A stretch of DNA of 19,864 nucleotides from Flavobacteriales bacterium UBA5422 (GTDB lineage: Bacteria > Bacteroidota > Bacteroidia > Flavobacteriales_D > Crocinitomicaceae). The position numbers were made by a program, and so were the translations under genes. Below, in pieces: positions 14,263 through 19,864 of the stretch; within the stretch, counting starts at the first letter, position 1, and the number at the start of each line of letters is the position of its first letter. Where the stretch lies: the NCBI GenBank assembly GCA_002409405.1, contig DHNG01000020.1, positions 164,571 through 184,434 of the forward strand, written 5' to 3'. A model generated the notes under the pieces. That model searched no databases, had not been told where the DNA came from, and worked only from the letters and a program-made list of their open reading frames with translations.

Positions 14263-15642
14263 ATGCCTATGGGATACATCAAAATTACTCCTGTCGACAA
14301 GTGGATTATTAATCCTGTCAACCGTTTTATCAGTAAATCATCTACCGGTGGAATTGTCTTAATCATAGCCGCATTTGTCGCTATTTTTATGGCCAATTCT
14401 CCTTGGTCGGAATGGTACAATAGTATATGGAAATACAAAGTTTCGATTGGTTTACATAACGATCTGGACCTTAACATGACACTTCATCACTGGATCAATG
14501 ACGGGTTGATGGCCGTTTTCTTTTTTGTAATCGGATTGGAACTCAAACGGGAAATTGTCGCAGGAGAACTTTCCAAACCAAAGAATGCCATTTTACCGAT
14601 TGTTGCCGGTTTGGGAGGAATGCTTTTTCCGGCTCTGATCTATACCTTTTTTAACCAGGGGACGGAATCTATGAACGGATGGGGAATCCCGATGGCGACA
14701 GACCTTGCTTTTGCACTGGGAATTCTCTACCTGCTGGGTGATCGTATTCCTGCATCGTTAAAGATTTTTCTTACGGCATTTGCCATTGTTGATGATTTGG
14801 GATCCGTGATGGTGATTGCTATTTTTTATACAGCAGAAATTTCCATGCAGAACCTTGGAATTGGTCTTGGTGTACTGGGAGTAATGATTCTTTCCAATTT
14901 ATTGGGGGTGAGAAACACATTTTATTACGGCTTGCTGGGAATCGGAGGAGTCTGGTTGTTTTTCCTGTTATCGGGAGTACATGCGACGATCGCAGCAATT
15001 CTGGCAGCATTTGCCATCCCGGCGACAACGAAAATCAATGAGGTTCATTTCATTGAAAAAATGAAAACATACCTTGAAAAATTTAAAAAAGCAGATCCGA
15101 ACGATAAGCCGGTGCTGACGGCTGAACAGTTACACATTTTGGAAGACATGGAATCACTGAATAAAAAGGCCATGTCACCACTTCAAAAGCTGGAACACGA
15201 CATGCATCCTCTGGTTGCGTTTATTGTCATGCCGATCTTTGCACTGGCAAATGCAGGGGTTATTTTCGGAGATGATATTTGGGCAGATGCGACCAGCAGC
15301 GTTGCTATTGGAGTTGCATTGGGATTGATTATCGGAAAAATCATCGGAATTTTCTGCGTTTCCGGATTGATGATTAAGTTCAAACTGGCACCGATGCCTG
15401 CAGGTGTTAATTACAGGCAATTATTCGGATTGGGGCTGATCTCTGCAATCGGGTTTACGATGTCATTGTTTATTAATGAACTGGCATTTACACCACTCGG
15501 AGAAGTTGGAGATGTGTATATATCGCAAGCCAAAATAGGGATCATTATTGCGTCCCTAATCGGAGGATTGAGCGGTTACTTTTTATTGCGAACCGTTGGT
15601 GTAAAAAAGAACGAGTCAGAGGTAACTGAAAGCGAAAGTTGA
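14263..15642 (+). CDS. nhaA: NhaA-type Na+/H+ antiporter
   Basis: Inner-membrane sodium/proton antiporter used in pH and salt homeostasis. Diagnostic stretches: NDGLMAVFFFVIGLELKRE (79-97), GWGIPMATDLAFALGILYLLGDRIPASLKIFLTAFAIVDDLG with the paired transport aspartates Asp177-Asp178, then LLSGVHATIAAILAAF and IGFTMSLFINELAF. Of its 459 residues (E. coli NhaA has 388), the excess comes mainly from a hydrophilic loop between about 255 and 310 (from INEVHFIEKMKTYLEKF to SPLQKLEHDMHP) and a charged C-terminal tail. Such a loop is common in bacteroidete NhaA. With the CPA2 protein it makes two independent cation/proton exchangers in the window. Single gene, divergent from kmo. Confidence 0.95.
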   Translation: MPMGYIKITPVDKWIINPVNRFISKSSTGGIVLIIAAFVAIFMANSPWSEWYNSIWKYKVSIGLHNDLDLNMTLHHWINDGLMAVFFFVIGLELKREIVAGELSKPKNAILPIVAGLGGMLFPALIYTFFNQGTESMNGWGIPMATDLAFALGILYLLGDRIPASLKIFLTAFAIVDDLGSVMVIAIFYTAEISMQNLGIGLGVLGVMILSNLLGVRNTFYYGLLGIGGVWLFFLLSGVHATIAAILAAFAIPATTKINEVHFIEKMKTYLEKFKKADPNDKPVLTAEQLHILEDMESLNKKAMSPLQKLEHDMHPLVAFIVMPIFALANAGVIFGDDIWADATSSVAIGVALGLIIGKIIGIFCVSGLMIKFKLAPMPAGVNYRQLFGLGLISAIGFTMSLFINELAFTPLGEVGDVYISQAKIGIIIASLIGGLSGYFLLRTVGVKKNESEVTESES

Positions 15643-15672
15643 CTTCCGGAAGAGAATTTAGTTTCTTTTATG

Positions 15673-15680
15673 TAACCTTG
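15673..15680 (+). promoter_or_regulatory. -7-like box of the second glycosyltransferase
   Basis: TAACCTTG is one base from TAnnTTTG and ends four bases before the ATG at 15685, predicting a leaderless transcript. Not supported by a -33 element. Confidence 0.25.
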
Positions 15681-15684
15681 TGCT

Positions 15685-16920
15685 ATGAAAATTCTCATCA
15701 TCGGTAAAGTATGGCCCGAGCCTGATTCATCTGCTGCAGGAAGGAGAATGAAACAACTGATCGCATTATTGCGATATCGCGGTGAGGTACATTTTGCTTG
15801 TGCGAATGCATTAACCGGGAATGAAATAGATCTGAAATCAATGGAAGTCACCGTTCAACAAATTGCACTGAATGATGATGCGGTGAATGTGTATTTCAGA
15901 GAATTGAATCCTGATATTGTTGTCTTTGACCGATTTTTAACGGAAGAGCAATATGGGTGGAGAATTATGGAACACTGCCCGGATGCTATCCGGATTCTGA
16001 ATACGGAAGACCTTCACTTTTTGCGGAAAACCCGACAGAAATTTGTAAAGACAACCAATCGCATAGCAGTAGATACTACAGTGCTTGATTTTCAGAACGA
16101 AGAAACCATGCGCGAATTGGCTTCCATCTACAGAAGCGACCTGACTTTAATCATTTCTCCGTTTGAAATGGAGTTGTTACAGCAAGAAATGCAGGTACCG
16201 GGTGAATTATTGGCTTACCTGCCGTTGTTTACAGAGCAAAAAACGGAATCTTTCATTCCGTTTGAAGAACGAAAAAATTTTCTTTTCATCGGAAACATGC
16301 TCCACGAACCAAATGCGGACGCAATTCGGGTACTTGTGGAATCTATTTGGCCGGAACTCAGGAAACAGTGTGCGAATGCTGAATTGATTATTGCGGGGGC
16401 TTATCCTTCACAACACATCATGCAACTTAATAATGAAAAAAACAGGATTAAAGTTGTGGGGCATGTTAAGGATCTGGATGCGCTTTATAAAACTGTACGG
16501 GTTAGTTTGATTCCACTTCGGTATGGTGCAGGAATTAAAGGCAAAATTATGGAGACACTTGAGTATGGTGTTCCGTTTATGTCGACAAGTGTGGGTACGG
16601 AAGGGATGTTTTTTGGTGCGGATTGGGAGGACTGTGTAGCTGATGACTGGGCGTCATTTGTGCAAAAAGCGATATCGCAATATTGCGATAGGACGAAATG
16701 GGAAAGTTACCGAAAATCAGGAAAACAGCATCTTCAAACGTATTTCTCCCAATCACTTTTCGAACAAGAATTTCTTGATCAAATTGATAATCTGGCAACC
16801 ACCATCCAAATGAAGCGTAAAAAACGATATTTTTCCAGTTTGGTGCAACACCATACCTTGATGAGTACCCGCTATTTGTCGAAATGGATCATGGAAAAGA
16901 ATAATAAAAACGTAGAATAA
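15685..16920 (+). CDS. GT4-type glycosyltransferase
   Basis: Predicted GT-B fold glycosyltransferase of 411 residues. The N-terminus MKILIIGKVWPEPDSSAAGRRMKQLI has the glycine-serine loop of GT4 enzymes. The donor half includes NFLFIGNMLHEPNADAIRVL, ELIIAGAYPS, VVGHVKDLDALYKTVRVSLIPLRYGAGIKGKIMETLEYGVPFMSTSVGTEGM, the Glyco_trans_1_4 (PF13692) pattern with GIKGKIMETLEYG in the donor site. The last 50 residues are basic and not part of the domain. The gene contains copy 2 of the 23-base palindromic repeat at 16668-16690, translated as KAISQYCDR, and the shorter palindrome GCGATATCGC at 15771-15780. Sugar and acceptor unknown. It lies upstream of DUF3098, separated by 133 bases. Confidence 0.87.
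   Translation: MKILIIGKVWPEPDSSAAGRRMKQLIALLRYRGEVHFACANALTGNEIDLKSMEVTVQQIALNDDAVNVYFRELNPDIVVFDRFLTEEQYGWRIMEHCPDAIRILNTEDLHFLRKTRQKFVKTTNRIAVDTTVLDFQNEETMRELASIYRSDLTLIISPFEMELLQQEMQVPGELLAYLPLFTEQKTESFIPFEERKNFLFIGNMLHEPNADAIRVLVESIWPELRKQCANAELIIAGAYPSQHIMQLNNEKNRIKVVGHVKDLDALYKTVRVSLIPLRYGAGIKGKIMETLEYGVPFMSTSVGTEGMFFGADWEDCVADDWASFVQKAISQYCDRTKWESYRKSGKQHLQTYFSQSLFEQEFLDQIDNLATTIQMKRKKRYFSSLVQHHTLMSTRYLSKWIMEKNNKNVE
16668..16690. repeat. Copy 2 of the 23-base palindromic repeat, inside a gene
   Basis: Identical to 832-854. The perfect palindrome here is 18 bases (16673-16690), since the outer pair differs. It is in frame and encodes K-A-I-S-Q-Y-C-D within the C-terminal part of a glycosyltransferase. 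An exact 23-base repeat shared between coding and non-coding DNA is not expected by chance. Confidence 0.7.
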
Positions 16921-17041
16921 CATTGAAAATTGCGATATTGCTTATGTGCTGGGTGCATTAAAGTTTGTGGGAACGGATGTTGGCCAGGCTCAAAAAAATG
17001 TTATTTTAGCAGTGATTTTTCTGAATATTAAATCTTTCAAT

Positions 17042-17049
17042 TAAATTTG
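17042..17049 (+). promoter_or_regulatory. -7 box of the DUF3098-uppP-truB operon
   Basis: TAAATTTG fits TAnnTTTG exactly and ends only four bases before the ATG at 17054. The transcript would begin at or next to the start codon. No TTG is found at the -33 distance. Confidence 0.45.
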
Positions 17050-17053
17050 GGGC

Positions 17054-17326
17054 ATGAGCGAGAAAAAAACGAACGAAGTAAAATTCCATTTCGGATTTAG
17101 AAAAGAAAATTACAAACTGCTTTTGATCGGTTTAGCGATCAACGTGATCGGTTTTCTGTTGATGATCGGAGGAGGTTCTGACGATCCGAATGTATTCAAG
17201 GAACAGGAATTGTTCAGCACGACGCGTTTAACGATTTCTCCGATGCTGATTATTGGTGGCTACGTTGTAATGATCTACGCTATCATGAAAAAAAATAAAT
17301 CTGTTCAATCGAACAACGAAGAATAA
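17054..17326 (+). CDS. DUF3098 membrane protein
   Basis: A 90-residue protein of the DUF3098 family, known mainly from Bacteroidota; function unknown. A charged cytoplasmic N-terminus (MSEKKTNEVKFHFGFRKENYK) is followed by a first membrane segment (LLLIGLAINVIGFLLMIGGG), a short loop with SDDPNVFKEQELFSTTRLTISP, a second membrane segment (MLIIGGYVVMIYAIM) and a charged tail. FGF.KENY and the GGGSDDPN turn are characteristic of the family. It starts the operon with uppP (12 bases apart) and truB. In related genomes ftsX usually precedes this gene, but here the upstream neighbour is a glycosyltransferase. Confidence 0.85.
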   Translation: MSEKKTNEVKFHFGFRKENYKLLLIGLAINVIGFLLMIGGGSDDPNVFKEQELFSTTRLTISPMLIIGGYVVMIYAIMKKNKSVQSNNEE

Positions 17327-17338
17327 GCACCTCCGCAA

Positions 17339-18136
17339 ATGAATTTTATTGAAGCTATCATTCTTGCCGTTATTGAAGGCTTGACTGAGTTTTTACCTGT
17401 TTCTTCTACAGGACACATGATCATTGCTTCCACGTTTATGGGAATCGAATCAGGTGATTTTACAAAACTATTTACCGTTGCGATCCAATTTGGAGCAATT
17501 TTATCGGTTGTAGTTGTTTATTTCAAACGCTTTCTCCAGTCATGGGATTTTTACAAAAAACTTGCTTTTGCGTTTATTCCGACAGGAGTTATAGGTTTGT
17601 TACTTAAATCACATGTTGATGCATTGCTGGAAAATGTGTGGGTTGTTGCTACTTCACTACTGTTAGGAGGTATTGTACTTGTTTTTGTAGACAAATGGTT
17701 TGCAAAAAATGAAACAGAAGGAACAGAAGAAGTTTCCTACAAAACTGGTTTTCTGATCGGGGTTTTTCAATGTATTGCAATGGTACCGGGAGTATCCCGA
17801 TCTGCTGCGACAATCATTGGAGGATTAACACAGAAACTGACACGAAAAGCAGCAGCTGAATTTTCCTTTTTCCTGGCTGTTCCGACCATGTTTGCTGCAA
17901 CTGCAAAAAGTATCTGGGACGAGAAAGAACTGTTGTTGAAGTCTTCAAACAATGAGTGGTTGCTGTTGGTTGTAGGAAATATAGTCGCATTCATTGTTGC
18001 ATATATTGCGATACGAACATTTATTGCATTCCTGTCCAAAAACGGATTCAAAGCATTCGGTTACTACCGCATTATTCTTGGCGCTGCATTAATCATCTTG
18101 TTGCTTTCGGGAATTAACCTTCAAATTGTAGATTGA
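17339..18136 (+). CDS. uppP: Undecaprenyl-diphosphatase
   Basis: Integral membrane phosphatase (BacA/UppP) that converts undecaprenyl diphosphate to the monophosphate, recycling the lipid carrier for peptidoglycan and surface glycans; it also confers some bacitracin tolerance. The 265-residue product has the two catalytic motifs: EGLTEFLPVSSTGHM (13-27, with Glu13 and Glu17) and PGVSRSAATIIGG (150-162, with Arg154). About eight hydrophobic segments are seen. Its stop TGA overlaps the truB ATG by one base. The nearby glycosyltransferases could draw on the same lipid carrier, which is inference only. Confidence 0.96.
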   Translation: MNFIEAIILAVIEGLTEFLPVSSTGHMIIASTFMGIESGDFTKLFTVAIQFGAILSVVVVYFKRFLQSWDFYKKLAFAFIPTGVIGLLLKSHVDALLENVWVVATSLLLGGIVLVFVDKWFAKNETEGTEEVSYKTGFLIGVFQCIAMVPGVSRSAATIIGGLTQKLTRKAAAEFSFFLAVPTMFAATAKSIWDEKELLLKSSNNEWLLLVVGNIVAFIVAYIAIRTFIAFLSKNGFKAFGYYRIILGAALIILLLSGINLQIVD

Positions 18137-18831
18137 TGCTGAAGGAATTTGCGCAGGGGGAAACGATTTTAATTGACAAACCACTTCATTGGACTTCATT
18201 TGATGTTGTAAATAAAATTCGTTGGAACCTCAAACGAAAACTAGGTATAAAGAAAATCAAAGTTGGCCATGCAGGAACACTGGATCCGTTAGCGACTGGC
18301 TTGTTGATTCTTTGCATTGGAAAAAACACGAAACTGATTGATTCCATTATGCCGGGTGAAAAGCAATATACCGGTACTATCCTGTTGGGAAAGACGACAC
18401 CGTCTTTTGATCTGGAAACGGAATACAATGCAGATTTTCCTACGGAACACATCACTGCTGAGTTACTGGAAGAAGTACGACAATCGTTTTTAGGAGAACA
18501 AGACCAGGTTCCTCCCTTATTTTCTGCCAAGCAGATAGACGGAAAACGTGCGTACGACCTGGCGAGAGCAGGAAAAGAAGTCGAATTAAAGAGCAATCGC
18601 ATTCACATTTCCGATTTTCAGATTGATGCAAGTAACTTCCCACAGATAACCTTCAATGTTTCTTGTTCCAAGGGAACTTATATCCGTTCCATTGCCAGCG
18701 ATTTCGGTAAGAAATTACATTCCGGAGGTACACTGATAGAACTGCGTCGCATTCGTTCTGGAGAATACCGGATTGAAGATGCAAAGCAAGTAGACGAGTG
18801 GCTCGAATTTATTGAGAAAGCCGAGTTGTAA
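18136..18831 (+). CDS. truB: tRNA pseudouridine(55) synthase
   Basis: Converts U55 in the T-loop of tRNAs to pseudouridine. The 231-residue product contains IDKPLHWTSFDVVNKIR and KVGHAGTLDPLATGLLILCIGKNTK with the catalytic Asp50, then YTGTILLGKTTPSFDLETE, and the YIRSIASDFGKKLHSGGTLIELRRIRSGEYRI region. The C-terminal PUA domain of E. coli TruB is absent, as in many bacteroidete members. An in-frame TTG at 18133 precedes the ATG; the ATG at 18136 is chosen because its TGATG overlap with uppP is a normal coupling arrangement. It ends flush against the minus-strand gene at 18832. Confidence 0.96.
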   Translation: MLKEFAQGETILIDKPLHWTSFDVVNKIRWNLKRKLGIKKIKVGHAGTLDPLATGLLILCIGKNTKLIDSIMPGEKQYTGTILLGKTTPSFDLETEYNADFPTEHITAELLEEVRQSFLGEQDQVPPLFSAKQIDGKRAYDLARAGKEVELKSNRIHISDFQIDASNFPQITFNVSCSKGTYIRSIASDFGKKLHSGGTLIELRRIRSGEYRIEDAKQVDEWLEFIEKAEL

Positions 18832-19680
18832 TTACACCTGAAACGGAAAAGAAGCAATGGTCGATCCGTCCGATATCCTTCGAAGCATTACCTGATAGGT
18901 TCCTGTTTCCCATCCTTGTACAGTTAACCCGAATTTGAAGCTGTGTTTTACATCTTTCTCAATCGGTTCTTTGGTTGGCATAGTGGCTTTTACTTCATTG
19001 GTTGAATTGACGACGACAATTTCAAATTCCGTCGTTTCTTTTAATGTCACTTCCAGGTTTCCTTTTACTGCAATTGTAGTGCGTTGAACAGGGCGTCCGG
19101 GCTCTGCAAGAACTGTTTGACCGCTGGTATACCAGGGATCTTTTTGTTTTGTCAACGCAGCGATGTGTTCCCGGAGTTTTTTGTCAGCAGGTGTAATGAG
19201 TTCAATCGCAGCAATTGATTCCTGATCTGTCAGTGCCCAAACAGCCGCCTGATAATTGACAGGAGAAGGTTTATTGGTTTTTAAAAATGTCAATAAAGCA
19301 TATAATTGTGTATTATTTGTTGTTCCAACCTTGAACCGATTATCGAGACTGGGGGTTACCTTGCTTAATTGCGTGCAATAGCCTCCTACATGAATTGATT
19401 TCGTTTCTTTTCCGTTCAATGCCAGTTGTTTTTCTTCAATGTTCATTAACACTTGTTCGTTACCGCCTTCGGGTTGAAAGGTAGTACCTCCGGGAATGGA
19501 AATAGTAATTGTTTGTGTAGTGTTGTTACTGATCGTGAGTAGAATACCGTTATTTCCCAGTTTTTTATAAGTCGGTACGGTAGTTATTTTTCCGGTTTTC
19601 AACGCTTCGTTGATGTCAATAGTGGATGCATTTCCACAGAATGCCAGGATGGAGAAGGCAATGGAGAGGAGTGATTTCAT
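18832..19680 (-). CDS. Secreted protein of unknown function
   Basis: 282 residues, family not recognised. A signal peptide (MKSLLSIAFSILAFCGNA) precedes STIDINEALKTGKITTVPTYKKLG. The first half (about 35-160) is beta-rich: ILLTISNNTTQTITISIPGGTTFQP, then an unpaired-looking HVGGYCTQL, then YQAAVWALTDQESI. A helical stretch follows (TPADKKLREHIAALTKQKD). The C-terminal 85 residues again look like a beta-sandwich (NLEVTLKETTEFEIVVVNSTNEVKATMP; WETGTYQVMLRRISDGSTIASFPFQV). The last segment resembles type IX secretion C-terminal domains only loosely, and I do not claim that. The frame stays open upstream to 19809, but the signal peptide fixes the start at 19680. Its stop directly abuts the truB stop. 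Confidence 0.72.
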   Translation of the reverse strand: MKSLLSIAFSILAFCGNASTIDINEALKTGKITTVPTYKKLGNNGILLTISNNTTQTITISIPGGTTFQPEGGNEQVLMNIEEKQLALNGKETKSIHVGGYCTQLSKVTPSLDNRFKVGTTNNTQLYALLTFLKTNKPSPVNYQAAVWALTDQESIAAIELITPADKKLREHIAALTKQKDPWYTSGQTVLAEPGRPVQRTTIAVKGNLEVTLKETTEFEIVVVNSTNEVKATMPTKEPIEKDVKHSFKFGLTVQGWETGTYQVMLRRISDGSTIASFPFQV

Positions 19681-19748
19681 AGTTTCTGATTTTATACTAT
19701 AACTATCTAATTGTTTGTTGGTTACAGTTGTTTGTTGTACGTGCAAAT

Positions 19749-19864
19749 TCCTCCCCCTTAATCTCCCTCCAAAGGGGGAGATGTGCCAACGTCTCATCCT
19801 ATTTTTCATTTATTTTTTAAGATGGATTTTGTTTCCCCCTTTGGAGGGGGATTAAGGGGGAGGA
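19749..19864. repeat. Inverted repeat with 31-base arms
   Basis: The left arm (19749-19779) begins TCCTCCCCCTTAATC. The right arm (19834-19864) is its reverse complement with one mismatch, ending ATTAAGGGGGAGGA. Each arm also contains a smaller palindrome around CCTCCAAAGGGGG or CCCCCTTTGGAGG. The spacer of 54 bases has no gene. The right arm touches the window end, so the element may be longer. G/C-rich repeats of the CCCCCTTTGGAGGGGG type are scattered in Bacteroidota genomes, so a non-autonomous mobile or REP-like element is the likely explanation. Confidence 0.75.

Noticed and set aside
19681..19809. 43-codon upstream extension of the secreted-protein gene
   Set aside because: It buries the signal peptide and runs toward the inverted repeat. 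The Met at 19680 starts a proper signal sequence.

Overview
The window looks like chromosomal DNA of a member of the Bacteroidota, probably Flavobacteriales and perhaps close to Fluviicola/Crocinitomicaceae. That placement is an inference. It rests on moderately AT-rich DNA, promoters of the TAnnTTTG (-7) type, few recognisable Shine-Dalgarno sequences, a DUF3098-uppP-truB gene cluster, a kynurenine 3-monooxygenase of the bacteroidete type, and many short operons with overlapping or abutting genes. No tRNA, rRNA, CRISPR array, transposase or phage gene is visible.

Layout. (1) 1-685 (-) is the 5' part of cdsA (phospholipid synthesis), cut by the window edge. It is divergent from a two-gene + unit: a zinc-knuckle methyltransferase and a di-heme cytochrome c peroxidase lipoprotein (949-2679). 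(2) A large CPA2-type cation/proton antiporter with two C-terminal RCK_C domains converges on that unit (2718-4958, -). (3) A gene-free 760-base gap (4959-5719) holds two related hairpin modules. (4) A GT4 glycosyltransferase (5720-6799, +) faces a TraB/GumN-family secreted protein (6805-8034, -). (5) A second divergent gap (8035-8417) holds a third hairpin module, followed by a DbpA-type RNA helicase (8418-9722, +) that ends in a bidirectional terminator shared with rpmA. (6) rplU-rpmA (-) have a textbook bacteroidete promoter. (7) A tightly packed four-gene minus-strand operon reads kynurenine 3-monooxygenase, outer-membrane-type protein, ArsC-like thioredoxin-fold protein, EamA transporter (14101 down to 10582). 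(8) nhaA, a second glycosyltransferase, DUF3098, uppP and truB follow on the + strand (14263-18831). (9) A secreted protein of unknown function (18832-19680, -) ends flush against truB, and an inverted repeat closes the window.

How the genes relate. Most are housekeeping or cell-envelope functions: lipid head-group activation (cdsA), undecaprenyl phosphate recycling (uppP), two envelope glycosyltransferases, two cation/proton antiporters, periplasmic peroxide removal, ribosomal proteins, ribosome assembly (dbpA) and tRNA modification (truB).

The most interesting unexplained signal is a family of three short modules in the two divergent intergenic gaps. Each reads, on the minus strand, as a TAnnTTTG box, a leader carrying a conserved core (AGAGTTAGTTTTCAT, then AGTAGTAG, then TTTAGGTTA) and a strong terminator-like hairpin. 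A terminator between divergent genes is not expected unless a separate short transcript is made, so these are candidate small RNAs or attenuating leaders. A second signal is a 23-base palindromic repeat present identically upstream of cdsA and inside the second glycosyltransferase gene.
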